NCBI GenBank assembly: GCA_937934595.1
Contig: CALGZA010000006.1
Location: 1-64,000, forward strand
Reading direction: 5' to 3'
Length of the DNA: 64,000 nt
Source of the DNA: an uncultured Verrucomicrobiales bacterium
GTDB lineage: Bacteria; Verrucomicrobiota; Verrucomicrobiia; Verrucomicrobiales; Akkermansiaceae
Notes under the pieces: generated by a model
Told to the model about the DNA's origin: nothing
Database searches by the model: none
Seen by the model: the letters and a program-made list of their open reading frames with translations, nothing else
In this document: positions 37,850 through 45,799 of the stretch, one piece after another
Position numbering within the stretch: position 1 is the stretch's first letter
Layout of the letters: every line of letters begins with the position of its first letter
Program-made: the position numbers and the translations under genes

Positions 37850-40060
37850 ATGGTAGAAGAACGCTACGAAATACGAGGAAAAATTGGACAAGGCGGAGTA
37901 GGGGTCGTGTATAAGGCATATGATACACAACTCCGTAGAGAAGTTGCTATCAAACGCGTCCTTGCAGATGAAGACACTGAAGGCAACGAAACAGCTACCG
38001 CAAACCTCCTCAAAGAGGCCACAGCTCTCTCCTCCGTGCAGCATCCACACATCTGCACCGTCTATGATGCAGGCATTGACGATGGCGGTCCATTCGTTGT
38101 CATGGAACTCATCAATGGTAAAACCCTAGATGAAATGGTTGAACGCGGCACTCTCACCTACGAAGATTTCAGAGAAGTCGCTATCCAGACTCAAGAAGCC
38201 ATGATCGCTGCTCAAGAACTAAACCTCGTGCACCGTGACCTTAAACCCAGTAACGTTATGGTCAGCTGGCTACCTTCAGGTAGATTCCAAATCAAGTTAG
38301 TTGATTTCGGACTCGCCAAATTCTCAGCTAAGCCATCTCTGCAAACGATAGACCACGGAGACGCTGTTTTCGGATCTATCTTCTTTATGGCTCCAGAACA
38401 ATTCGAAAGAAAAGCCCTAGACCAGCGCACTGATATGTACTCCCTAGGAGCCATGTTCCACTATGCACTCACAGGGAACTACCCATTCGATGGCGATACC
38501 GCACCTCAAGTAATGGCAAGTCACCTCCAAAACTCCGTCATCCCTCTTCAACAAGTTCGCCCAGACCTTCCCGTCTGGCTCTGTGAATGGGTAATGTGGC
38601 ACATTCAAAGAGATATGGACAATCGTCCAGAATCTGCTGCCATCGCACTACAAAAATTCCTGCACGATGAATCAGTTGCAGCTCAAGGAGGTACACCCCA
38701 GTCACAATTCCCTAACGCTAACGCTGCTCCTACACTCCAAAAAACAGCTATGCAGATTATCCAGCCAGCAGGTAACATAACTGGCCCAATGAGCGTTCAA
38801 CCCACCGGTAACTCACTTACAGCAACAGCACCCCAACGCATTGTATCTCCTAATGGCCTCCTGAGCCCCAGCACAGCACCAGTCGGCATCCAACCAGCTC
38901 ATGCCAACACCGGAATACAGAATACAGTTCCAGCTACTCAAAACACCCAGCCACATCAACTACACATAAACCAAACAAAAAAAAGCAAAACTCTTCCTAT
39001 AGTTATAGGCTCCATGGTTGCTGTCGCTGTTATTATTGGCGGCATGATCATCTATGACGGCAGCTCCACTAAGAATCACCAGGAACAATATTCCGCTCTC
39101 ATAAAAGACATTGAGCCTAAGACATCTATTACTGTAACTGAAGAAGAATTAAACATACTTTTAAAAGGCTTAGTTAGCTCCAACATCAAAGACAAACAAG
39201 GCGCTTTGATAGCATTGAGTAAAGCAAATGCCAAAGATAAACTCTTCTCACCCACCCTCCTCATCGCAAATTTTGCTACCACTCCAAATCAACCTCTTTC
39301 CCCTGAATCAAAACAAAGCATTTTTGCATCGATAGACAGAAACAAAAATAAAGACCTAAATGCCTACAGAGTTGTGTTAGATTATGCTTTAGCAAACCCT
39401 AACAGCCTAGAATCAGGCAAAGCCATCCAAATAATGATTAATAATGCGGATGATTCATTTGTAGATAACTTACTAAAATTTTACAACAAGAAATCAACTC
39501 TCGCCAGCAAAAACAATTGTAAAAAAGCACTCATCAACATCATTCAAAAATCAAACTACAAGAAACAAATCTCTGAAAAAATTGTCTTAAGTTACAATAA
39601 CGCTTATGATGATGACTACAAGCTAGCACTACTAAGAATAATGGGTGCAACTAACTCAAAAGAAGCTTTAAACATACTATACAAAGAATTAGATAACGAT
39701 AATACTATCAATAGGCTAGCCGCTACTGAAGGACTCTCTGAAGCCTCTACTCTTGAACCATTTGATAAAATCATTGACATGTTATCTAGTAAAGAAAATG
39801 CAAGCCAATCAAAACAAATGGAAGCACTTACAGCAGATTTACTAGTAAAAAATGATAGTATCCCAGAGTTAAACAAGGAAAAACGCTGGATACAATTACT
39901 CTCAATCGCTAAAAATAAAGCTCCTGTCTACAGTAAGGCACGCAACTTAAAGTCTGACTGGGTTAAAGAATTCCTCACCAAAGTAGCAGCAAACGAGCAA
40001 TTACCCATAGGCATGCAAACTAACGCTAAAGATTTATTGAAAAAATTATCACCCCAATAA
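37850..40060 (+). CDS. Transmembrane Ser/Thr protein kinase with HEAT-like outer domain
   Basis: A 736-residue protein. The Hanks-type kinase domain (about 4-270) has the P-loop GQGGVGVVY, VAIK lysine, HRDLKPSN catalytic loop, DFG (VDFGLAK) and APE (MAPEQ), so it is probably active. A Pro/Thr/Gln-rich linker (about 285-375) leads to one membrane helix (about 381-403, IVIGSMVAVAVIIGGMII). The outer part (about 410-736) is alpha-helical and HEAT-like (ALLRIMGATNSKEALNIL, RLAATEGLSEAS). This is a receptor-kinase layout in which the periplasmic repeats may sense a ligand. Monocistronic, with a terminator after it. Confidence 0.93.
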   Translation: MVEERYEIRGKIGQGGVGVVYKAYDTQLRREVAIKRVLADEDTEGNETATANLLKEATALSSVQHPHICTVYDAGIDDGGPFVVMELINGKTLDEMVERGTLTYEDFREVAIQTQEAMIAAQELNLVHRDLKPSNVMVSWLPSGRFQIKLVDFGLAKFSAKPSLQTIDHGDAVFGSIFFMAPEQFERKALDQRTDMYSLGAMFHYALTGNYPFDGDTAPQVMASHLQNSVIPLQQVRPDLPVWLCEWVMWHIQRDMDNRPESAAIALQKFLHDESVAAQGGTPQSQFPNANAAPTLQKTAMQIIQPAGNITGPMSVQPTGNSLTATAPQRIVSPNGLLSPSTAPVGIQPAHANTGIQNTVPATQNTQPHQLHINQTKKSKTLPIVIGSMVAVAVIIGGMIIYDGSSTKNHQEQYSALIKDIEPKTSITVTEEELNILLKGLVSSNIKDKQGALIALSKANAKDKLFSPTLLIANFATTPNQPLSPESKQSIFASIDRNKNKDLNAYRVVLDYALANPNSLESGKAIQIMINNADDSFVDNLLKFYNKKSTLASKNNCKKALINIIQKSNYKKQISEKIVLSYNNAYDDDYKLALLRIMGATNSKEALNILYKELDNDNTINRLAATEGLSEASTLEPFDKIIDMLSSKENASQSKQMEALTADLLVKNDSIPELNKEKRWIQLLSIAKNKAPVYSKARNLKSDWVKEFLTKVAANEQLPIGMQTNAKDLLKKLSPQ

Positions 40061-40099
40061 CTAAAAAACACGTTCAAATAACACATTAAATCCATCAAT

Positions 40100-40119
40100 A
40101 TGTAGCTTTTCTACATTTT
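40100..40119 (+). terminator. Terminator after the kinase gene
   Basis: ATGTAG/CTACAT stem (6 bp) with CTTTT loop followed by TTTA. Short and AT-containing, so moderate strength. Confidence 0.6.
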
Positions 40120-40162
40120 ACCATTGTCAACCACACACTAAATAGTACAAACTAACAAAGAT

Positions 40163-40594
40163 ATGAAGAAAATCCTAATTACCGCGATCGCATTAATCAC
40201 TACAATGACCAGCTCAATGGCTGATATCCACTCACCTCCAGGATCTCATTACACTTCCACGCGTAAGCTTGGCAGAGCAATCAGTAATATCCTTTATGGT
40301 ATCGTCGAAATTCCTGAGCAAATCGTACGCAAGAATGAGCGCTACGGACGCAAAGCAGGATACTCATACGGTGTAGTTGACGGAACTCGCAGAGCATTCA
40401 GCCGCATAGGCTACGGCTTCTACGAGCTCTTCACTTTCCGTTGTCCTACTTACCACGGTACGTTCAAACCACCATATGAAAGATGCGGTGCTGATGGTAA
40501 CATCGGCATGAACGTCCACGAAGGACTATCTGAGTTTCCACCTGAACTAGGCGCTGAAGGTTACTACTCTCACGTAAGATCTCAGAAATACTAA
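40163..40594 (+). CDS. Exosortase system-associated protein, TIGR04073-like
   Basis: A 143-residue secreted protein with a signal peptide (about 1-20). The mature part starts with KLGRAISNILYGIVEIPEQI and repeats short glycine-led helices (GRKAGYSYGVVDG, FSRIGYGFYELFTF). It ends in a Pro/Gly-rich, Tyr-containing tail. From memory this pattern matches the TIGR04073 family, found with exosortase systems. It agrees with the three PEP-CTERM proteins here. Single gene with its own terminator. Confidence 0.8.
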   Translation: MKKILITAIALITTMTSSMADIHSPPGSHYTSTRKLGRAISNILYGIVEIPEQIVRKNERYGRKAGYSYGVVDGTRRAFSRIGYGFYELFTFRCPTYHGTFKPPYERCGADGNIGMNVHEGLSEFPPELGAEGYYSHVRSQKY

Positions 40595-40623
40595 TATAAG
40601 CATCTTCTCATACATATTCATGA

Positions 40624-40654
40624 AGCACTCTAGCGAAAGCAGAGTGCTTTTTTT
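40624..40654 (+). terminator. Strong rho-independent terminator
   Basis: AGCACTCT/AGAGTGCT 8-bp stem with AGCGAAAGC loop (itself GC-GAAA-GC), followed by seven T. Confidence 0.93.
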
Positions 40655-40660
40655 ATGCTA

Positions 40661-40697
40661 ATCACCTCCCATCACCTCCCATCACCTCCCATCACCC
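40661..40697 (+). repeat. Tandem decamer ATCACCTCCC, 3.7 copies
   Basis: Three perfect units and a partial fourth, just after the terminator and about 95 bases before the transporter gene. C-rich on the + strand. Confidence 0.85.
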
Positions 40698-40790
40698 CCA
40701 TCATACAAATCATACTAGACATTTTGGAAAATTCATCCACATTCACAGTCTATAAGCCGTCCTAAATACGGCATAAACTAAATACATACT

Positions 40791-41696
40791 ATGAAAACCA
40801 AACAACTACTAACTTCTGTAGCAATAAGCACTGCAGCCATCTTTGGTCTAAACTCCTGCGGCAGCAAGAGCACCACTACAACAAACACATCTAATGCTCT
40901 CGTCATCACAGCAATTCCTGACGGAAATATTTCAGACATCAAATTAAAATACCAACCCCTAGTAGACTACTTAACAAAAGAACTAAATATTAAAGTAGAA
41001 CTCAGCATATCAGATAACTACGATGCAGCTGTAACACGCTTCGCTAACAATGAAGTACAGCTAGTCTGGTTCGGTGGACTCACAGGTGTCCAAGCACGCA
41101 ACAAAGTCAAAGGTGCTCAGGCTATTGCCCAAGGTATAGCTGATCCTAACTACAAGTCATACTTCATCGCACACAAAGACACCGGCCTAGAAAAATCAGA
41201 AGACTTCCCTAAGGAAATCGCTGACATGACATTCACCTTCGGCAGCCAAAGATCTACCTCCGGAAGACTAATGCCTACTTGGTTCATAAAGCAAATAACA
41301 GGACAAACCCCTGACGAATTCTTCAAAAAAGGCGTTCAATTCCGCAAAAGTGGAAGCCACGAAGCCACAGCAAAGGCCGTTCATGACGGCACAGTCCAAG
41401 TAGGCGCACTCAGCTACAGGACATACGACAAACTTGTCGCCAAAAAAATAATCGATCCAGAAGTAGCAAAAATCATCTGGGAAACTCCACCATACGCAGA
41501 CTACAACTTCACCGCTCACCCGTCACTCAATGACAAATTCGGCGAAGGCTTCGTAACCAAACTTCAAGAAGCACTCATCGCATGTAAAGATGAAAAAGCA
41601 CTTGCTGCCATCAACCGTAAAGGAATCATCAAAGCCAAAAACTCAGACTTCGACGGCATCGTTAAAGTAGCCAAAGAACTAGGCTTCCTAGACTAA
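40791..41696 (+). CDS. Putative selenate (PhnD-family) ABC transporter substrate-binding lipoprotein
   Basis: A 301-residue lipoprotein (GLNSC, Cys about 23). The fold signature is AIPDGNISDIKLKYQPLVDY, then LVWFGGLTGVQAR and FRKSGSHEATAKAV, typical of PhnD-type binding proteins. From memory it best fits the branch annotated as putative selenate-binding (TIGR04553-like). Phosphonate or phosphite is the alternative ligand. Selenate is favoured by selA, selD and UGA-containing genes in the same window and by the absence of C-P lyase genes. First gene of a three-gene transporter operon. Confidence 0.72.
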   Translation: MKTKQLLTSVAISTAAIFGLNSCGSKSTTTTNTSNALVITAIPDGNISDIKLKYQPLVDYLTKELNIKVELSISDNYDAAVTRFANNEVQLVWFGGLTGVQARNKVKGAQAIAQGIADPNYKSYFIAHKDTGLEKSEDFPKEIADMTFTFGSQRSTSGRLMPTWFIKQITGQTPDEFFKKGVQFRKSGSHEATAKAVHDGTVQVGALSYRTYDKLVAKKIIDPEVAKIIWETPPYADYNFTAHPSLNDKFGEGFVTKLQEALIACKDEKALAAINRKGIIKAKNSDFDGIVKVAKELGFLD

Positions 41697-41723
41697 ATAA
41701 TTCACATAGCGTGATCAACTATC

Positions 41724-41756
41724 AGCATCCTTTGAGCTAACCACTCAAAGGATGCT
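41724..41756 (+). promoter_or_regulatory. Intra-operon hairpin before the ATPase gene
   Basis: A perfect 13-bp stem AGCATCCTTTGAG/CTCAAAGGATGCT with loop CTAACCA, followed by TTGTT and the ATG at 41764. The 3' arm contains AAAGGA, the only Shine-Dalgarno-like sequence for that start. The hairpin could act as a partial terminator or mask the ribosome site, lowering ATPase and permease output relative to the binding protein. Confidence 0.65.
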
Positions 41757-41763
41757 TTGTTCC

Positions 41764-42525
41764 ATGGCCAATCTATTTCAACTCATAAACATCCACAAAA
41801 CCTTCGGCTCAACAACAGCCCTAGACAAGATAAACATTGACGTCGAACAAGGAGAAATCATCGCACTTATCGGACCATCCGGTAGCGGCAAAACCACACT
41901 CCTCAAAATGCTCAATGCCCAGCACTCCCCCACCTCAGGTGAAATAAAAACCTCCAACACACCCATATCCTCTCTCAACCAAAAACAACTCCGTAAAACA
42001 CGCAGCAAAATCGCCTTCATCCCACAAGACCTCGGAATCGTTAAAAACCTCAAAGTCTTCCAAAACATCCTCCTCGGAAAAATAGGCACCCACAGCACCA
42101 TCGCAATGCTATGGAAATTCCTATTCCCTCCAAAACCAGAACTCATCAAAATCCACAAAATCCTCGAGCGCACCGGCATCGCAGAAAAACTCTACAGCAC
42201 CACATCCACACTCTCCGGCGGCCAACAACAACGCGTCGCCGTTGCCAGATCACTCTACCAAGAAGCTCACACCATTCTTGCTGACGAACCCATCTCATCA
42301 GTAGACCCAGCCAGAGCACGTAGCCTCATCCAGCTCCTCATAGACATCAGTAAGGAAAGCAACCTCACTCTAATCATGTCTATTCACAACATCGAGTTGG
42401 CAAAAGAATTCTTCCCCCGCCTCATCGGCCTTAAAAACGGTAAACTCCAGTTCGACAGCACATCAGTCACCCAAGAACAAATAAAACAACTCTACCAACT
42501 AAGCGATAAACAACTCGCACAGTAA
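41764..42525 (+). CDS. ABC transporter ATP-binding protein (PhnC-type, putative selenate)
   Basis: 253 residues from ATG 41764 (MANLFQLINIHK). An upstream ATG at 41752 lies inside the hairpin arm and is less likely. Walker A is GPSGSGKTT, the signature is LSGGQQQRVAVARSL, and Walker B is ILADEPISSVDP, with a switch His in MSIHN. It energises the two-domain permease encoded 3 bases downstream. Cytoplasmic face of the inner membrane. Confidence 0.88.
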   Translation: MANLFQLINIHKTFGSTTALDKINIDVEQGEIIALIGPSGSGKTTLLKMLNAQHSPTSGEIKTSNTPISSLNQKQLRKTRSKIAFIPQDLGIVKNLKVFQNILLGKIGTHSTIAMLWKFLFPPKPELIKIHKILERTGIAEKLYSTTSTLSGGQQQRVAVARSLYQEAHTILADEPISSVDPARARSLIQLLIDISKESNLTLIMSIHNIELAKEFFPRLIGLKNGKLQFDSTSVTQEQIKQLYQLSDKQLAQ

Positions 42526-42528
42526 ACC

Positions 42529-44349
42529 ATGAGAGACCTCAGGGCCATTAAAACCTACCAACAAAAAGGCAGCAAAAAACGCTCCTTCATCGTAGCTACA
42601 TCCATCATCATAATCATCTGCCTTAATCAGCTAGGCCTAGAGTGGAAAGACTTCATACCTAACGAAAACGGCTACAAAGTAATTAAAAGATTCGCTCTAG
42701 CAGCTCTCAGCCCAGCAACAGACTACCAAAGCACAGGAATCCCAGATAGCGCACCACCATACTACCACAAAATAATAGGCTCACTCTGGCGCACCCTCCA
42801 ATACGCCACCTGCGCCATGAGCATCGCCATCCTCATCGGAATCACCCTCGGCTTCTTCTGCTCTAAATCATGGTGGCCACCAGCCAGACACTCTCGCAGT
42901 CTACACATACTACACCGCCTCATCCACAGAATAGCCAGAACCATCATCACATTCGGCAGATCCATTCACGAACTCCTCTGGGCACTCCTCTTCATCACAG
43001 CACTCGGCACCTCCCCATTCGCCGCCATCATGGCCCTCGCCATCCCATACGGTTGCACACTCGCTAAAGTCTTCTCAGAAATAATCGATGAACAAGACAC
43101 CAGCAACAGCCAATGCCTCAAAGCCCATGGCGCCCTATCTCTCAGCTCATGGCTATTCGGTATGCTTCCTAGCGCAATACCAGACCTCATCAGCTACGCT
43201 CTCTACCGCTACGAATGCGCCATCCGCTCCGCCGCCATACTCGGATTCGTAGGTATCACCACAATAGGCTACCACATCAAGACATCATTCGATGACCGCT
43301 TCTATAACGAACTCTGGACACTCCTCTACAGCCTTCTCATACTACTCATCATCGTAGAAAAAATCAGCAGCTACTGCCGCCACAAAATCAACACACCTCT
43401 AACAATTCACAAAAAAACACAGAAACTAGATCCCACCACAACCAAAAGAATCGACAAAATAAAATACCTGAACAAACAATCTAACAAAAAAATATCACTC
43501 TACATCATCGCCACCTGTCTCGGCATATTAACAATCATAGCATGGAACACTGGCGAACCCATCTTCTCAAAACTCAGCAGCGAACAACGCGCCATAAACC
43601 TAGAACGTTTCCTCACCAAAGAAATCACCCCACAACCAGTCAGAGAATCAGGAAACTGGTTAGACTCCATCCCGTGGGCCAAAAAACTCCTCCTAGATCA
43701 AGGCCTCTATGCTGCTATCCAGACCCTCTACATCGCCACATCAGCCATCATCATCGCATTCTTCTTAGGCCTCATCAGCATCCCATTAGCCGCTAAATCT
43801 CTTAACAAAGAACACTACAGAGGCGTCGCTCTAGGACTCACTAAAACAAAAACATACATCCGCAAAGCATCATCCCTACTCACTAAAGCCATCCTCATGC
43901 TCACCCGCTCCATGCCAGAATACCTCCTCGCATTTATTCTACTCGGCATCCTAGGACCCACAGCATGGCCTCTCATCCTCGGCCTCGCCATCCACAACTA
44001 CGGAATCATTGGCAGATTAGGTGGAGAAATCCTCGACAACGCAGACCACAACAACGCCAAAATCACAGCCGCACACGGCGCAAACACCAACCAAATCTAC
44101 CTCTTCACACTCCTCCCAACTGTCTTCAACCGCCTACTTCTCTACTTCTTCTACCGCTGGGAAACATGCATCAGAGAAGCCACAGTCATGGGTATGCTTG
44201 GAATAAGCTCACTCGGATTCCTCATAAAAGACTCCCGCGCAAGAGACAACGCAGACGAAATGTTCTTCTACATACTGCTCGGCGCATGCCTAGTCATGAT
44301 CGGTGACATCCTATCAGACATCGTCAGAACCAGACTCAGAACAGCATAA
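42529..44349 (+). CDS. Fused double PhnE-type ABC permease (putative selenate)
   Basis: A 606-residue inner-membrane protein made of two permease halves joined head to tail. Half one is about 15-290, half two about 320-606. Each has a binding-protein-dependent EAA-type loop: AHGALSLSSWLFGMLPSAIP in the first, AHGANTNQIYLFTLLPTVFN in the second. A lysine-rich linker (about 285-325) joins them. Normally PhnE is one 270-residue protein acting as a dimer; fusion fixes a heterodimer. The start is 3 bases after the ATPase stop. Confidence 0.88.
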   Translation: MRDLRAIKTYQQKGSKKRSFIVATSIIIIICLNQLGLEWKDFIPNENGYKVIKRFALAALSPATDYQSTGIPDSAPPYYHKIIGSLWRTLQYATCAMSIAILIGITLGFFCSKSWWPPARHSRSLHILHRLIHRIARTIITFGRSIHELLWALLFITALGTSPFAAIMALAIPYGCTLAKVFSEIIDEQDTSNSQCLKAHGALSLSSWLFGMLPSAIPDLISYALYRYECAIRSAAILGFVGITTIGYHIKTSFDDRFYNELWTLLYSLLILLIIVEKISSYCRHKINTPLTIHKKTQKLDPTTTKRIDKIKYLNKQSNKKISLYIIATCLGILTIIAWNTGEPIFSKLSSEQRAINLERFLTKEITPQPVRESGNWLDSIPWAKKLLLDQGLYAAIQTLYIATSAIIIAFFLGLISIPLAAKSLNKEHYRGVALGLTKTKTYIRKASSLLTKAILMLTRSMPEYLLAFILLGILGPTAWPLILGLAIHNYGIIGRLGGEILDNADHNNAKITAAHGANTNQIYLFTLLPTVFNRLLLYFFYRWETCIREATVMGMLGISSLGFLIKDSRARDNADEMFFYILLGACLVMIGDILSDIVRTRLRTA

Positions 44350-44369
44350 CAAACCCATAAATACCCAAA

Positions 44370-45416
44370 CTAAAACTTAGCCACCTCCTGCAGCTTCCTC
44401 AACCTATCCAATGCAGCACCAGAGTCTATCAACTCAGCCGCCTTCTGCACTCCAGCCGCCAAATCATCCACTAACCCAGCACAAGCTAAACCACCTCCAG
44501 CATTCAATAAAACCATCTCACGCTTAGCCCCCCTCTCCTCACCAGACAAAATCGCCTCTAATATCCGCGCATTCACAACCGCATCACCACCCACCAAGTC
44601 AGACACCTCACACTGATCCAAACCCACATCAGTCGGTAAAATAGACTCATCCACCATATCCTGATACGCCCCAGACTTATAAATATGAGACTCCCCCATC
44701 AAACTCAACTCATCCACCACCGCACCACCAGCCGTTCTACCCAGAACCACCCACGCACTATCTCTCTCCAGTCTCTGTAAAATCTCAGCATACAGCTGAG
44801 CATGCTCCTCACTACAGATCCCCACAAGCTGACAATCAGGCTTTGCCGGATTCAACAAAGGACCTATCAAATTAAAAATCGTCCGCACCCCCTCATCCGC
44901 CAGCATCTTCCTCACAGGAGCCACAGCCTTAAAAGCCGGATGATAAGCAGGAGCATACATAAACCCCACACCAGCCACCCGCAGACACTCCCTAAAACAC
45001 GCAGTAGAAACCTCTAAATCAATACCCAAAGCCTCTAACACATCAGCCCCACCACTCTTTGAAGTAATCCCCCTATTACCATGCTTCACCACCACAGCCC
45101 CACCCGCTGCTATCACAAACATACTCGTCGTAGATACATTAAATAAATCCAACTTATCACCACCCGTTCCACAAACATCTATACTCGGCCCCATCAACTC
45201 TACCTTATCAAGCTCAGGATCCACAGCCCTCTCCAAACAAGCCTGGACAAAAAAAGTAATCTCCGCAGAAGTCTCCCCCTTCAACGTCAGCCCACGTAAA
45301 AAATCAGCCTTCTTCCCATCGCTAATCGTCTCATCTAAAAGCATCCCCACCGCCGCATAAACCTCCCTCTCACTCAGCTCCTTACCCTCATTCAAATATT
45401 TAATCAATGCATCCAT
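44370..45416 (-). CDS. trpD: Anthranilate phosphoribosyltransferase
   Basis: A 348-residue TrpD of tryptophan synthesis. PRPP motif DVCGTGGDKLDLFNVST (about 80-96), then KHGNRGITSKSGGADVLEALG (in two parts), and NLIGPLLNP. It joins anthranilate and PRPP. No other trp genes are nearby. Convergent with the transporter operon (20 bases). Confidence 0.97.
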   Translation of the reverse strand: MDALIKYLNEGKELSEREVYAAVGMLLDETISDGKKADFLRGLTLKGETSAEITFFVQACLERAVDPELDKVELMGPSIDVCGTGGDKLDLFNVSTTSMFVIAAGGAVVVKHGNRGITSKSGGADVLEALGIDLEVSTACFRECLRVAGVGFMYAPAYHPAFKAVAPVRKMLADEGVRTIFNLIGPLLNPAKPDCQLVGICSEEHAQLYAEILQRLERDSAWVVLGRTAGGAVVDELSLMGESHIYKSGAYQDMVDESILPTDVGLDQCEVSDLVGGDAVVNARILEAILSGEERGAKREMVLLNAGGGLACAGLVDDLAAGVQKAAELIDSGAALDRLRKLQEVAKF

Positions 45417-45551
45417 TACAACGCCAAAAATAGCACTACCTCATTACAAAACACCAGAACTTTCAGCACCCAAAAAAATCACCAACTCAACAACACGAAA
45501 AATTCTCAATTCGATCTCGACGTACCATCACACATCATTACATTAAGTAAT

Positions 45552-45665
45552 ATGAAATCATGTCTCGCTATGATCATTGTCCTTATCATCTTCGGTGGCT
45601 TCGCTGGCACCATGGCAGTAATGTACTTCGCCAGCTCAAATACCGAAATCGAAAGCACAAAATAA
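45552..45665 (+). CDS. Small single-span membrane peptide, 37 residues
   Basis: An ATG-initiated frame of 37 codons. One hydrophobic helix (about 5-28, CLAMIIVLIIFGGFAG...) is followed by a short polar acidic tail ending EIESTK. It sits in the 383-base gap between divergent trpD and the sulfatase. Its helix with a short N-terminus suggests an inserted small protein. Family unknown; homologues would be needed to prove it is translated. Confidence 0.5.
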   Translation: MKSCLAMIIVLIIFGGFAGTMAVMYFASSNTEIESTK

Positions 45666-45799
45666 ACACCATTAAACCTCCCCATCTCAACACATGGCAA
45701 CAAAAGGCAACACTAAATGCCCTCATACGCCTAACCCACGTGCACCAGCAACCCCGTAACCACCAAGCACGCCTCCCTGAATCCAACATCACACTCACC

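Noticed and set aside
40661-40697. Possible CRISPR or iteron array
   Set aside because: Decamers are adjacent with no spacers and only three to four copies; a simple tandem repeat.
45560-45799. 80-residue N-terminal extension of the sulfatase
   Set aside because: It is basic and His/Arg/Gln-rich without signal peptide, overlaps the small membrane frame, and a proper signal peptide starts at 45800.
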